Shown: positions 1-7,983, counted from the first letter of the stretch. The stretch: 64,000 nucleotides of DNA from Cyanobacteriota bacterium (GCA_026389335.1 JAPLIB010000092.1:62001-126000); one strand, 5' to 3'. Notes: generated by a model not told the origin, from the letters alone. Translations and numbers: made by a program.

Positions 1-376
1 GCTCGCCCTTGCGCAGCGGGATGGCCCAGAGGATGTAGGTCACCGTGGGATAGAGCGAGAGGCTGCCCACGGCCAGGTAGGTGCCCACCTTCCACCAGAA
101 GAGCGGATTCTCGGTGTAGAAGCTAGTGCCCTGGCCGAAATGCAGCACTCGGCCGATGCCGCTCAGCAGCAGGGCCAGAGCTGCGATCCCGTACACCACA
201 TCGGTGATCACCATCAAGGTGGCGTCCTGGCGGTTCGGGTTGGGCTGGATCAGGCGGCGTTCCAGCACCAGGGCGCCGAAGCAAACCATGAAACTCAGGT
301 AATGCACATAGGCGACGCCGGCGCTGGGCAGGATGCCGCTGGGGATGGCAGCAGAGAGGGCGGCAAAGCCGGCCAT
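1..376 (-). CDS. DUF2214 family membrane protein (partial, 3' end beyond window)
   Basis: The first 125 residues are visible, starting at an ATG on the minus strand at 376; the C-terminus lies off the left edge. The protein is a multi-spanning membrane protein: an N-terminal hydrophobic helix with AYVHYLSFMVCFGALVLE, then further hydrophobic segments around residues 55-75 and 95-120, and a FWWKVGTYLAVG motif. This pattern fits the cyanobacterial DUF2214 family, whose function is unknown. It is divergent from the sigma-factor gene across about 240 bp. The assignment rests on overall pattern memory, not on a catalytic motif. Confidence 0.7.
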   Translation of the reverse strand, partial: MAGFAALSAAIPSGILPSAGVAYVHYLSFMVCFGALVLERRLIQPNPNRQDATLMVITDVVYGIAALALLLSGIGRVLHFGQGTSFYTENPLFWWKVGTYLAVGSLSLYPTVTYILWAIPLRKGE

Positions 377-618
377 GGAACTTGGAGCAGGGCCCGTCAA
401 GGTAGCGACCCGGCTCGATCCCAGGGGCTGGCTGGCGGCTGCGATGGCGGATCCAGCGTGATTCGCGAACCCGTAATCCAGTGACTCACCCAATCAGGGG
501 CTGGCTGGTGTTGTCTGAGGTCAAATCAGGAAAGAAAGCGAAGTCTGAAGCCTTTCCGTGGGTTCATCTGATGGCGAAAATCAACCCTAAGTTCATTCAA
601 AAGTGCTTCGGCCGATCC

Positions 619-1539
619 ATGGCAAGTTCCCTGAGTGCCTTTCTCGGCGAGATTGGTCGGCATCAATTATTAACACCCGAACAGGAACTCACCCTTGGTC
701 GCAAAGTTCAGGCCATGGTGGTTCTGCAGGAGCGCTGCAGCCTGGCCGGTGGCCTGGGTGAAGCCTGTGTGTATGACGATCTGGAGCGCCGCACCCTGCG
801 CCATGGCGAGCGGGCTAAGCAACAGATGATCACCGCCAATTTGCGATTGGTTGTGAATCTTGCCAAGCGTTATCAGGGCAAGGGCCTGGATCTGCTCGAT
901 CTGATTCAGGAAGGCACCATCGGCCTGACCCGCGCCGTCGAAAAATTCGACCCGACCCGGGGCCATCGTTTCAGTACTTATGCCTATTGGTGGATTCGTC
1001 AGGGTCTCAATCGCGCCCTTTCCACCCAGAGCCGCACGATTCGGATTCCGGTCAACGTCAACGAGAAGCTCACGCGGCTGAGGGCCGCCAAGGCGCGCCA
1101 TCTCCAGGCCCATGGCCATGCCGCCAGTCCGGTCGCGCTGGCCCAGGCGCTGGCGTTGCCGCTGGCGGAGGTGGAGGAGCTGCTCGGCTGTGAGCTGCGC
1201 AGTGTCACTGTCAGCCTGCAGGGGGCCGTGCGCTCCAAGTCGGACCCCTCCGAACTGGTGGATCTGCTGCCCAGTGAGGAGATGCCGCCGATGGAGCGGG
1301 CCGAGCTGGCCGAGCGTTCCGCCTCGGTGTGGACCCTGCTGGAGCGTTCCAACCTCACCCCCAAGGAGCGCACGGTGGTGATGCTGCGTTTCGGTCTGGA
1401 TGGGGGCCATGAATGGCGCACCCTGGCCGAGGTGGCCCGCCAACTGGAATGCAGCCGCGAGTATTGCCGTCAGGTGGTGCAGCGCGCCCTGCGCAAGTTG
1501 CGCAAGGCGGGCCTGGAGAGTGGCCTGGTCGAGGTCTGA
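619..1539 (+). CDS. RNA polymerase sigma-70 family factor (group 2-like)
   Basis: Alternative sigma factor of 306 aa if it starts at the ATG at 619 (MASSLSAFLGEIGRH); the frame is open back to 481, but the upstream 46 codons lack sigma character. Region 1.2 (LLTPEQELTLGRKVQAM) is followed by region 2 (NLRLVVNLAKRYQG, LDLIQEGTIGLTRAVEKFD, FSTYAYWWIRQ), region 3 and a region 4 helix-turn-helix near the C-terminus (TLAEVARQLECSREYCRQVVQRALRKLR). Cyanobacteria carry several such group 2 sigmas for stress, nutrient and light responses; the sequence does not show which one this is. A hairpin just downstream (1561-1591) may end its transcript. Confidence 0.9.
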   Translation: MASSLSAFLGEIGRHQLLTPEQELTLGRKVQAMVVLQERCSLAGGLGEACVYDDLERRTLRHGERAKQQMITANLRLVVNLAKRYQGKGLDLLDLIQEGTIGLTRAVEKFDPTRGHRFSTYAYWWIRQGLNRALSTQSRTIRIPVNVNEKLTRLRAAKARHLQAHGHAASPVALAQALALPLAEVEELLGCELRSVTVSLQGAVRSKSDPSELVDLLPSEEMPPMERAELAERSASVWTLLERSNLTPKERTVVMLRFGLDGGHEWRTLAEVARQLECSREYCRQVVQRALRKLRKAGLESGLVEV

Positions 1540-1560
1540 GCACCTTCGGGCGCCTGCCGT

Positions 1561-1591
1561 CGGTTGCCCTCACCTTTCGTGGGGGCAACCG
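1561..1591 (+). terminator. Hairpin downstream of sigma factor, candidate terminator
   Basis: CGGTTGCCC at 1561-1569 is perfectly complementary to GGGCAACCG at 1583-1591, with a 13-nt loop. It lies 22 bp after the sigma-factor stop codon. The following bases (GCCCTTCTC) are only moderately T-rich, so it may be a weak terminator or an mRNA-stabilising hairpin. Confidence 0.5.
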
Positions 1592-1674
1592 GCCCTTCTC
1601 AGAGCCGGCAGCCACTCCCAGAGTGGGGCCGTTCAGCCCATTCGTTCGGGGCACCCCAAACCAGGAGATCGCCG

Positions 1675-2055
1675 ATGGCCGCTGCCCAAGCTGCGGGCCC
1701 TGCTGCCCAACCTCCGGACGCCGCTGTTGAGGTGGAGGCCACCGTCGTCGACCCGACCCTGCTGGCCAGGCTGCTGCGTCGTGCCGGCCGCACGATCGCC
1801 CGCCCGGCGATCGAATGCTTTGAGATGCTGATCGATGGCGCCACACCTCATCAGGCGCGACTCACCGTGCTGGCGGCCCTCACCTATCTGGTGCTGCCGC
1901 TGGATCTGATTCCCGATTTCATTCCGGCGGCAGGGTTCAGCGATGACCTGGTGGCGATCACGGCCCTGCTGGGGCTCTGCAGCCGCCATCTGACCCCCGA
2001 CATTCGGGAGCGGGCACAGCGCAGACTGGATCTCTGGTTCCCCACGAACCAGTGA
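1675..2055 (+). CDS. YkvA family (DUF1232) membrane protein
   Basis: 126 aa from the ATG at 1675, chosen because AGGAG lies 7 bp upstream; the frame stays open to 1564 but that part is compositionally poor. The core 'LTVLAALTYLVLPLDLIPDFIPAAGFSDDLVAI' region carries the DUF1232/YkvA signature (Y-x3-P-x-DLIPD-x2-P-x-GF-DD). Members are small membrane-associated proteins of unknown biochemical function. It is followed at a short distance by a conserved small ORF. Confidence 0.85.
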   Translation: MAAAQAAGPAAQPPDAAVEVEATVVDPTLLARLLRRAGRTIARPAIECFEMLIDGATPHQARLTVLAALTYLVLPLDLIPDFIPAAGFSDDLVAITALLGLCSRHLTPDIRERAQRRLDLWFPTNQ

Positions 2056-2083
2056 TGTCTGTCCGCTGCCTCTCTCTTTGGTG

Positions 2084-2404
2084 ATGTCCACCCTCAGTGT
2101 TGACCAGCTCGACGATCTTCAGACCTTCCTCAAGGACTGGCTGCGTCATACCGGCCGCACCCAGGCCGATCTGCGTCGTGCCCTGAGGGCTCCCTCCATC
2201 CGCATGCCCGTGCTGATTGAGGAGCTCCAGCGCATCCATGCCAAGGAGGGCCTGAGCGGCCTGGCCGACCGGCTCTGCGGCATTGAACAGATGTGGCAGG
2301 GGGAGGATCAGGGCCTCGAGGCCGACGACTCCCACCCCGACTTTGATGAGTCCCTGGGTCAGCTGGATCTGCTGCTGGAGGAGATTCGCCAGCAGCAGGC
2401 TTAG
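2084..2404 (+). CDS. Conserved cyanobacterial hypothetical protein
   Basis: 106 aa from the ATG at 2084 (TTG and GTG codons directly precede it). It is soluble, mostly helical and acidic, with a patterned N-terminal helix (LDDLQTFLKDWLRHTGRTQADLRRAL) resembling a small helical or HTH-like fold and a C-terminal acidic tail ending in LLLEEIRQQQ. It has no recognisable catalytic motif. It lies 28 bp after the YkvA gene on the same strand, so they may be co-transcribed. I recognise the style of protein from picocyanobacteria but no function. Confidence 0.7.
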   Translation: MSTLSVDQLDDLQTFLKDWLRHTGRTQADLRRALRAPSIRMPVLIEELQRIHAKEGLSGLADRLCGIEQMWQGEDQGLEADDSHPDFDESLGQLDLLLEEIRQQQA

Positions 2405-2445
2405 CCAACTGTCGCCAGAGTGGAAGTGTTATCCGTTGTGTCCCC

Positions 2446-2742
2446 GTGCGAAGCGTCTCCATGCTCAGCCTGCCTGCCATATACCGCGGTGCCCTGGGCT
2501 GCGGCCGCGCCACCTTGCTGTTGATCACAGCGACCTCCTCGCTGAACTACCTGGACCAAGCCGCCCTGGCTCAGGTGGAGAGCTTCATGCTCAAGCCGGG
2601 CAGTAACGTCGGTCCCGCCACCCAGATCAAGCCCGTCAACTGCGTCACCGCTGCCGATGGCTCGGTCACCTGTGACACCAAGGTTGAAAACCCGCCCTCG
2701 GATACCCCCGCCAAGCCCAGTTATCAGCCCTTCAAGAACTGA
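2446..2742 (+). CDS. Small exported hypothetical protein
   Basis: 98 aa from a GTG at 2446, or 93 aa from the ATG at 2461. The N-terminus has a hydrophobic stretch (about residues 20-35) that would serve as a signal peptide with a likely cleavage site near ALA-QVE. The mature part is short and Thr/Pro/Ser-rich with two cysteines (NCVTAADGSVTCDT) that could form a disulfide outside the cytoplasm. Its stop codon overlaps the start of the next gene (TGATG at 2740-2744), implying translational coupling to the PsiE-like membrane protein. Function unknown. Confidence 0.6.
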   Translation: MRSVSMLSLPAIYRGALGCGRATLLLITATSSLNYLDQAALAQVESFMLKPGSNVGPATQIKPVNCVTAADGSVTCDTKVENPPSDTPAKPSYQPFKN

Positions 2743-3263
2743 TGCTCTGGCTGAAGCGGATCCGCAACGACGACGCCTACCTGGCCCTGGTGGATCGGGC
2801 CGAGCGTCAGCTTGCCAAACTCCTCGCCGGCGCTCTGTTGCTGGTGTTGGTGCTGGCGGCCCTGCAGCTGGTTGGTGTGCTGCTGCTGGATCTGGTGCAG
2901 CGCCGCAGCGTCTGGATCGGTGAACCCCTGATCCGCCTGCTCGGTGATTTACTCACCCTGTTGATCGGACTGGAGGTGTTGCAGAACATCACCTCCTATC
3001 TGCGCCGCAGGGTGGTGCAGATCGATCTGGTGCTGCTCACGGCGATGACGGCGGTGGGGCGCAAGGTGATCGTGTTGCCCCCCGGTTCTGAAAACAAACC
3101 GCTGTTGTTGGTGGGTCTCGGCGCTGTGGTGCTGGCCCTGGCGCTGGCCTACTGGCTGGTGCGCCATTCGGCTCGGCTCAACCCTGGAGCCAGTACAGAG
3201 CCAACCAGATCGTTCCAGGATCCGGATCCGTCCGTTCGACCCGATGACGGCGATGGGCACTGA
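2742..3263 (+). CDS. PsiE-like (phosphate-starvation-inducible) membrane protein
   Basis: 173 aa. Four hydrophobic helices (roughly residues 24-45, 60-82, 95-112 and 122-142) with the conserved 'LEVLQNITSYLRRR' loop typical of the PsiE family. PsiE members are small inner-membrane proteins linked to phosphate starvation in enterobacteria; the cyanobacterial function is not established. The ATG overlaps the preceding stop codon. The hydrophilic C-terminal tail overlaps the end of the convergent Nif11-cupin gene by 86 bp, so either the overlap is real or the tail is an extension beyond the conserved domain. Confidence 0.75.
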   Translation: MLWLKRIRNDDAYLALVDRAERQLAKLLAGALLLVLVLAALQLVGVLLLDLVQRRSVWIGEPLIRLLGDLLTLLIGLEVLQNITSYLRRRVVQIDLVLLTAMTAVGRKVIVLPPGSENKPLLLVGLGAVVLALALAYWLVRHSARLNPGASTEPTRSFQDPDPSVRPDDGDGH

Positions 3264-3699
3264 ACAACAGGCTGTCGCCGTGGTTGAGTTCCCTGGCCTC
3301 TGGCTCATCGGCAAAGCGAATCCGGGCGCTGCCCTGCAGGATCGTCACCCATTCCTGTTCGGGCTGGTCATACCAGAAGCCTTCCGGGCTTGAGGCCTGG
3401 CAGGAATGAATCCGTTCCAACCGCAGACCGGTGGTTTCGATCACCGTCTCGAGCCGCTCCTGGCCTGGGGGCGGGCAGCTTCCTCCCAGCAGGTTGGCGT
3501 CGCCGGCCTGGGCGATGGTGGCTTCACCCCAGCGCCGGCCGATCTCGAATCCCTGCTGGCGGGCCAGCGCCACCACCTCCCCGTGATGGCTGCAATCGCT
3601 CAGGGCGGCGCGCAGCTGGGGATCGGCCTCGATGAGGGCAACGAAGGCGTTGAGCTGTCGCACCTTCTCCAGAAATGCTTGCAGCTGGTATTCGGCCAT
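3178..3699 (-). CDS. Nif11 domain / cupin domain fusion protein
   Basis: 173 aa from the ATG at 3699. Residues 1-70 form a Nif11 domain (helical: LQAFLEKVRQLNAFVALIEADPQLRAAL, then VVALARQQGFEIG), the module also used as leader in Nif11-type peptide precursors. Residues 85-173 are a single-domain cupin (WVTILQGSARIRFA, then LNHGDSLLFSAHRRHRVERTD), a small-molecule-binding beta-barrel with His residues suitable for a metal. The protein is too large, and has no Gly-Gly site, for a peptide precursor, so Nif11 here is more likely an interaction module. It lies 17 bp downstream of a GNAT acetyltransferase on the same strand, probably one transcript. Confidence 0.8.
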   Translation of the reverse strand: MAEYQLQAFLEKVRQLNAFVALIEADPQLRAALSDCSHHGEVVALARQQGFEIGRRWGEATIAQAGDANLLGGSCPPPGQERLETVIETTGLRLERIHSCQASSPEGFWYDQPEQEWVTILQGSARIRFADEPEARELNHGDSLLFSAHRRHRVERTDPDPGTIWLALYWLQG

Positions 3700-3716
3700 G
3701 GCAGCGGCGGTGATGG

Positions 3717-4187
3717 TCAGGGCAGATCCTTGATCATCCGCCAGCGCTGGAATGGTTGGCCGGCAAAGCTCAGCGCTTCTTCGGCTTCGATCTGCCAGCC
3801 CAGGCGCAGCAGCAGCGGCCTGGACAGCTGGCTGGCCTCGGTGCGCAGGCGATGGCAATCGTGGCGCCGGGCCTGATCTTCCAGGGCTACCACAAGCTGG
3901 CCTCCCCGTCCCTGGCGGCAAGAGCGGCCGCGGCAGTAGAGCAACGAGAGCCGATCGATCGGATCGAGCAGGGCGAAGGCCTCGATCAGCTGCGGAGAGG
4001 CCGCATCGCAACTGGCTAGTCCGTAGCCGCGCCGCAGGGCGTCCCGTACCGCGGGCTGGCGTTCGGCATGGTGGGCCCAGGCTTCGATCTGGGCGTGCTC
4101 GTACAGGCCTGGGGCCTGGCTGAGCACGGCGTCGCGGTAGACGCTGATCAGCTGGGGTTCATCCTCGAGCGTCAGTTGACGAAGCAC
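3717..4187 (-). CDS. GNAT family N-acetyltransferase
   Basis: About 156 aa from a GTG at 4187 (VLRQLTLEDEPQLISVYRDAV), taken as start because upstream of it the frame turns into the shadow of the divergent cytochrome gene. The middle and end show the GNAT pattern: a beta strand 'LIEAFALLDPIDRLSLLYCRGRSCRQGRGGQLV' with the R/Q-x2-G-x-G acetyl-CoA loop (around residues 101-107), then LLLRLGWQIEAEEALSFAG. The substrate is unknown. Divergent from the c-type cytochrome, with about 75 bp between the starts. Confidence 0.65.
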   Translation of the reverse strand: MLRQLTLEDEPQLISVYRDAVLSQAPGLYEHAQIEAWAHHAERQPAVRDALRRGYGLASCDAASPQLIEAFALLDPIDRLSLLYCRGRSCRQGRGGQLVVALEDQARRHDCHRLRTEASQLSRPLLLRLGWQIEAEEALSFAGQPFQRWRMIKDLP

Positions 4188-4262
4188 CGACCTCGCCCGC
4201 AGCAGCAACTCTCCATTCTGCGGCGCAGCCGTAAGGATGGGGGCGCTCCCCGCCCTGGGCCT

Positions 4263-4631
4263 GTGCCACGTTTCCTCAAGCTGCTGGCCGGCCTGGCCCT
4301 GTCGGCCCTGCTGCTGTTGGCGATGGGCTGGCCAGCGCCTGTGTGGGGAGAAGCGCTGCTGAGCGGGGAAGCGGAGCGCGGCGCGGCGCTGTTTTCTGCC
4401 CACTGTGTGGGCTGCCATGCCGGGGGCGGCAATATTCTGCGCCGCGGCAAAACGCTGCGCCTGGCCGCGCTTGAGCGGCAGCAGCTGGCCAGTCCCGAGG
4501 CGATCAGCCGGATCGCCGCCGCAGGCCTCGGCCAGATGTCTGGCTATGCCAAAGTTCTGGGCGAAGGTGGTGCCGAGGCGGTGGGGAGCTGGGTCTGGTC
4601 TCAGGCTCAGGCCGGCTGGCCGCAGGCCTGA
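4263..4631 (+). CDS. c-type cytochrome (cytochrome c6-like)
   Basis: 122 aa from a GTG at 4263. A signal peptide (LLAGLALSALLLLAMGWPAPVWGEA) leads to a single heme-binding CVGCH at about residues 47-51, then a distal Met in 'GLGQMSGYAKVLGE' as axial ligand. The size and the 'RGAALFSAHCVGCHAGGGN' block match cyanobacterial cytochrome c6 family proteins, which shuttle electrons in the thylakoid lumen or periplasm, though the C-terminal half is divergent, so it may be one of the low-abundance cytochrome c6 variants. The C-terminal 'VWSQAQAGW' helix is typical. Confidence 0.8.
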   Translation: MPRFLKLLAGLALSALLLLAMGWPAPVWGEALLSGEAERGAALFSAHCVGCHAGGGNILRRGKTLRLAALERQQLASPEAISRIAAAGLGQMSGYAKVLGEGGAEAVGSWVWSQAQAGWPQA

Positions 4632-4650
4632 TTCCTTGGCCTGTTCATAG

Positions 4651-4703
4651 GCCTGATCAACCAGCCTGATCAATCAGCCTGAAGAATCAGCCTGAACAAT
4701 CCA
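4651..4703. repeat. 13-bp tandem repeat, 4 imperfect units
   Basis: Four head-to-tail copies of a GCCTGATCAATCA-like 13-mer (4651-4663, 4664-4676, 4677-4689, 4690-4703). It sits just after the cytochrome gene in a 240-bp gap that holds no convincing gene. Confidence 0.85.
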
Positions 4704-4871
4704 GTCCGGCAGCCGGGCCTCTGAGGTCTGCTGGTTCTGCTGCTTCTGCTGACAGTGTTGGCGTGGAAGATCTGGCGCGGGATGGGGTCAGGGGGCCGGA
4801 GCCGCCGCACCGACGCCAGCCGCCAGCCCCAGGGCTGGATTGGCCGCAGACTTGCTGGGAGCAGGGGGCTT

Positions 4872-5138
4872 TCAGAACGCCTGAATCCAGGGATAGACGC
4901 GAACTTCGGTCCAGATCCCCTGTCGCCAGTAGATGTCGTTGTGAAGCAACGCCTCCACCTGCTCCTGGCTTTCGGCCTCATAAATCCCGAAGACCTGGGT
5001 GTTGTCTGCGGTGGGGCCGAGGGTGAGCAGCAGGCCAGCCTCCTTCTGGACTTGCAGACCTTCGAGGTGCTCCTGCCGGTAGGGAGTGCGCCGCTCGAGG
5101 GCGTTGGCGCAGTAGGTGCCCCAGAGGACGAATTTCAT
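4872..5138 (-). CDS. YCII family protein
   Basis: 88 aa, starting MKFVLWGTYCANALERR. The fold pattern (beta strand, long helix with RQEHLEGL, 'AGLLLTLGPTADN' strand-turn, then 'VFGIYEAESQEQVEALLHNDIYWRQGIW' and 'VRVYPW') matches the YCII dimeric ferredoxin-like superfamily, small proteins related to muconolactone isomerases that are thought to be enzymatic but are uncharacterised here. A conserved His and Asp are present (HLEGL; NDIYW). It lies 22 bp downstream of a Nif11 gene on the same strand. Confidence 0.85.
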   Translation of the reverse strand: MKFVLWGTYCANALERRTPYRQEHLEGLQVQKEAGLLLTLGPTADNTQVFGIYEAESQEQVEALLHNDIYWRQGIWTEVRVYPWIQAF

Positions 5139-5160
5139 GGTGGGAAGGGTGGAGCGCTGC

Positions 5161-5433
5161 TCAGGTGAGCGACTCGCGCCGCAGATAGACGCGTATCAAT
5201 TTTTCGTCCATCAGCCCTTCGCGGGCGTAGGGCTGTTCGTTGCAGAGCTGAAAGACGTTGATCAAGGTTTCGGCCCGGAACGTATGGCCAAAGGCCTTGG
5301 CGATCTCACTGACCTCCATGGCGGTCTGAACCAGGTTCAGCTGTTCGCGCAGGGGCGGCTCCTGCTGGATGCGGCCCAGGAAGGCAAACAACTGCTCGCG
5401 TTCGAGGGGATCGTGATTGGGGGTGTCGCTCAT
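5161..5433 (-). CDS. Nif11-like domain protein
   Basis: 90 aa from the ATG at 5433 (MSDTPNHD). Residues 8-50 give the helical Nif11 signature (LEREQLFAFLGRIQQEPPLREQL, then AMEVSEIAKAFGHTF). Nif11 domains occur as leaders of Nif11-type RiPP precursors (prochlorosin-like) and in stand-alone proteins. This one lacks a Gly-Gly cleavage site and a Cys/Ser/Thr-rich core: the C-terminal 40 residues (INVFQLCNEQPYAREGLMDEK) are not core-like. It is therefore probably not a precursor. Co-oriented with the YCII gene downstream. Confidence 0.7.
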   Translation of the reverse strand: MSDTPNHDPLEREQLFAFLGRIQQEPPLREQLNLVQTAMEVSEIAKAFGHTFRAETLINVFQLCNEQPYAREGLMDEKLIRVYLRRESLT

Positions 5434-5506
5434 GGTGCAGGCCCGGTTCAACCCGTCATAGTGACCCCCATCCTGACCCTGCGTCTACATAACCGCTGAT
5501 TCAGGG

Positions 5507-5569
5507 GCCGGAGTTTTCCAAGATCGAGCCGGAGTTCTTCTTGATGGAGCCGAAATTCTCCATGATGGA
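5507..5569. repeat. 21-bp tandem repeat, 3 imperfect units
   Basis: Three consecutive GCCGGAGTT...GATGGA units (5507-5527, 5528-5548, 5549-5569) end 18 bp before the lipoprotein start at 5588, in the gap divergent to the Nif11 gene. They may have displaced or replaced promoter DNA. Confidence 0.8.
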
Positions 5570-5587
5570 GATGGTTGCACTGATGGG

Positions 5588-6328
5588 ATGGGTCCGATTC
5601 TGCGCTTGCTTCCCCTGGGGCTGCTCGCCCTGCTGACCGCCTGCGGGCCTGTGTACCAGGCGTGGGCCGCGCCCCGCCCCGTGCCGATCGGCAGCGCCGA
5701 GCCCGATCCGCGCCGCCTGCTCGGCACCTGGGCCCTCACCGACAACGACAACCTGCTGTTCAACCTGCTGCTGCGGCCCGATGGCAGTGCCCTCTCGGCC
5801 ACCGGCAGCCAGGGGCCTCGCCCCCTGGCTGCCGGCACGATGACAGCAGGGGAGCTGATGGAGCTGGGTCACTGGAAGGGCTGGGGTAACGGGGTGCGGA
5901 TCGATTACGACGATGGCTGGACCGACACGATCCTGGTGGCACCGGGGGGACCGATTCAGTGGTCGTGGGCTCCCGGTCGTAATCGCGATGAACCGCCGAC
6001 CAACACCGGTAAGGCGGTGCGGCTGAGTGGGGTCGAGGCGGGCTGGGTCGGTGTCTACCGCTTTGCCCCCAGCCAAGCGGATCAGCCGCCCTATCTCGCC
6101 AGCCTGCTCTCCAGTGGCCGGGCGATCAACTCGATCGACATGATTGCAGCGGGCTCCTGGCGCCAGGAGGCGGGCCACCTGGTGATCGACTGGGCCAGCG
6201 GTTGGCGCAGCACGATCGCACAGCCGACGCCGCCGGCCCCGGGCCAGTCTTTTGTCGTGCGCCACTGGGCTCCGGGCGCGGATCGGCAGGGGCCCGCCTC
6301 CAGACAGCGGCAGGGCGAGCGCCTCTGA
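5588..6328 (+). CDS. Predicted lipoprotein, unknown function
   Basis: 246 aa starting MGPILRLLPLGLLALLTACGP. The LLTAC lipobox puts the lipid-modified Cys at residue 19, so the mature protein should be membrane-anchored and extracytoplasmic. The body is predicted beta-rich, with two similar 'GTWALTDNDN...LLLRPDG' / 'GHWKGWGNGVRIDYDDGWTDTILVAPGG' segments and a later 'LVIDWASGWRSTIAQPT' repeat of the same pattern, suggesting an internally duplicated lipocalin-like or META-like barrel. No enzyme motif is seen. Convergent with trpA, with a repeat-rich gap between them. Confidence 0.7.
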   Translation: MGPILRLLPLGLLALLTACGPVYQAWAAPRPVPIGSAEPDPRRLLGTWALTDNDNLLFNLLLRPDGSALSATGSQGPRPLAAGTMTAGELMELGHWKGWGNGVRIDYDDGWTDTILVAPGGPIQWSWAPGRNRDEPPTNTGKAVRLSGVEAGWVGVYRFAPSQADQPPYLASLLSSGRAINSIDMIAAGSWRQEAGHLVIDWASGWRSTIAQPTPPAPGQSFVVRHWAPGADRQGPASRQRQGERL

Positions 6329-6452
6329 GGCCCGGCGCCGGGCCGCACTCGCGATGCTGTGAGGGGGCCACCGCACTGGCGGCACGCCAACCTCCGGACC
6401 GCGGTGGCGGCGGCTCCAGGACCTGACAGCGTCAACCGGCTGGGCCATGGCG

Positions 6453-6530
6453 TCTCGCCCACTCTTCTCGCCCACTCTTCTCGCCCACTGATCGATCCCA
6501 CGGATCGATCCCACGGATCGATCCGACCCT
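6453..6530. repeat. Two adjoining 13-bp tandem repeat blocks
   Basis: Three TCTCGCCCACTCT-type units (6453-6491) are followed directly by three TCGATCCCACGGA-type units (6492-6530). They fill part of the 266-bp gap between the lipoprotein gene and trpA, which otherwise holds nothing I recognise. Confidence 0.85.
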
Positions 6531-6594
6531 GGATGTGGCTTGGTTCCCCCGTCGCGACAGCCCAGCGCCCAGCACCCCGGCTGCGGGCCGCCGC

Positions 6595-7449
6595 TCAGGC
6601 GTCGAGGGCGCTGCGCAGCTCGGCGCAGAAGCGGCCGGCGGCGGCGGCCACCGGTTGGCCGGCCGCGTGGGCCTGCGCCATCACATTTACCAGGGCGCTG
6701 CCGACGATGGCGCCATCGGCACCCCAGTCGCGCACCTGACGGGCCTGGGCAGGCCCGGAGATGCCGAAGCCCACGGCCACGGGGGTGGGACCCTGCCCCT
6801 TGAGTTGCTGCACCAGGGGTTCCACCCGCGATTCCAGATTGGTGCGCACCCCGGTGACCCCGGTGACACTCACCAGATAGGTGAAGCCGCGGCTGGTGTG
6901 ATGGATGCGGGCCATCCGCTCGGCCGGCGTGGTGGGGGCCACCAGCAGGATCAGATCCAGCCCGGCCGCCGCCGCGATCGGCGACAGCTTCTCGGCTTCT
7001 TCCAGGGGCAGATCCGGCACCACCAGACCGGCGGCGCCGGCGGCGGCGGCATCGCGGCAGAAGGTCTCCATGCCGCGATTGAGCAGGGGATTGCTGTAGG
7101 TGAACAGCACCACTGGGATCAGGAGTTCGCCGGCCAGGCTGGCCAGCATCGCCAGAACAGCGCCCGGCGTGGTGCCGGCCTTCAGGGCGCGGCTGGCTGC
7201 GGCCTGGATCACCGGCCCATCGGCGAGCGGATCGCTGTAGGGAATCCCCAGTTCGATCAGATCGGCACCGGCTTGCTGCAGGGCCAGCAGCGTCGCCCGG
7301 GTGGTGGCGAGGTCGGCGTCCCCCGCCATCAGAAACGGCATCAGTGCGCAGCGACCCTCCTGCTTCAGGGCCCTGAAGCGTCTTTCGATCGCGGTGGGGC
7401 TGGTGGCGGCGGTGCCGGCAAAGGTGGTGCTGGGGATGGCGGCGCTCAT
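6595..7449 (-). CDS. trpA: Tryptophan synthase alpha chain
   Basis: 284 aa. It cleaves indole-3-glycerol phosphate to indole and glyceraldehyde 3-phosphate in a complex with TrpB. Diagnostic blocks: [33 protein letters not shown] (catalytic Glu and Asp), [41 protein letters not shown] and VAVGFGIS near the end. Length is only slightly above the usual 265-270 aa because of an N-terminal extension ([20 protein letters not shown]). Clustered with the DUF3007 gene and ndhL on the same strand, an order common in cyanobacteria. Confidence 0.97.
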   Translation of the reverse strand: MSAAIPSTTFAGTAATSPTAIERRFRALKQEGRCALMPFLMAGDADLATTRATLLALQQAGADLIELGIPYSDPLADGPVIQAAASRALKAGTTPGAVLAMLASLAGELLIPVVLFTYSNPLLNRGMETFCRDAAAAGAAGLVVPDLPLEEAEKLSPIAAAAGLDLILLVAPTTPAERMARIHHTSRGFTYLVSVTGVTGVRTNLESRVEPLVQQLKGQGPTPVAVGFGISGPAQARQVRDWGADGAIVGSALVNVMAQAHAAGQPVAAAAGRFCAELRSALDA

Positions 7450-7647
7450 CGGCGCGTGCAGGCTGGCTTTAGCTCCGAGCCTACGGGGCAGGGGCCGGGC
7501 CCAGACCCAGGCCGCTGGCTTGCCGATCTACTGGCCCGCTCTGGTCGGATCCGTGATCGGCCCGGTGGCGCCAGCGGCACCCCGGCAGCCATGGGCCGAG
7601 GGCTGGGAGTCGGGCTCAGCCGGCGGAGATCGGCCGATTGACAGGCC

Positions 7648-7983
7648 TCACATCTCGGCATCCGTCTGGATCTGACCGACTTCGGCCAGCAGCCGCTTCT
7701 GCTCCTCGGGGCTGAGGGCGTCGAACTTGGCTTGCAGGGCCTCGTCGGTGATGGCGTCGTAGGCGCTGCGGTAGGTGCGCCGTTGCTCCATGTAAGTCAT
7801 CTTGCCGGTGACGACCCGCAGCAGATAGCTGCTCGTCCAGCCCACCACCAACAGCATCAGGATGGCCGAGGCCGCAATACCCGGGCCAAAACCTTCCAGG
7901 CCGCTGGCCTGGAAGCCCAGGTAGCCCAGCCCTCCCAGGGCGAAAATGGCCAGACCCAGCAGGATCACTCCTTTGCGGGTCAT
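7648..7983 (-). CDS. DUF3007 family protein
   Basis: 111 aa from the ATG at 7983. Two hydrophobic helices (about residues 6-25 and 36-55) followed by a charged C-terminal helix bundle ([38 protein letters not shown]). This is the DUF3007 protein habitually found between ndhL and trpA in cyanobacteria. Its start overlaps the end of ndhL by 4 bp, so the two are translationally coupled. The link to NDH-1 is inferred only from this coupling. Confidence 0.85.
   Translation of the reverse strand: MTRKGVILLGLAIFALGGLGYLGFQASGLEGFGPGIAASAILMLLVVGWTSSYLLRVVTGKMTYMEQRRTYRSAYDAITDEALQAKFDALSPEEQKRLLAEVGQIQTDAEM

Noticed and set aside
481-618. Upstream extension of the sigma factor to the ATG at 481
   Set aside because: The 46 extra codons lack sigma homology, and family members begin with the MASSLSAFLGEIGRH-type sequence at 619.
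4651-4703. Repeat blocks as CRISPR arrays
   Set aside because: Units of 12-14 bp are contiguous with no spacers, and no cas genes are present.
4722-5168. Plus-strand frame with an LVLLLLLTVLAWKIW segment after the cytochrome gene
   Set aside because: It has no plausible start codon before the hydrophobic stretch, and most of it is antisense to the YCII gene.
5161-5433. Nif11 gene as the missing RiPP precursor
   Set aside because: It has no Gly-Gly cleavage site and no core-like C-terminus; it also lies 46 kb from the exporter and in core-composition DNA.
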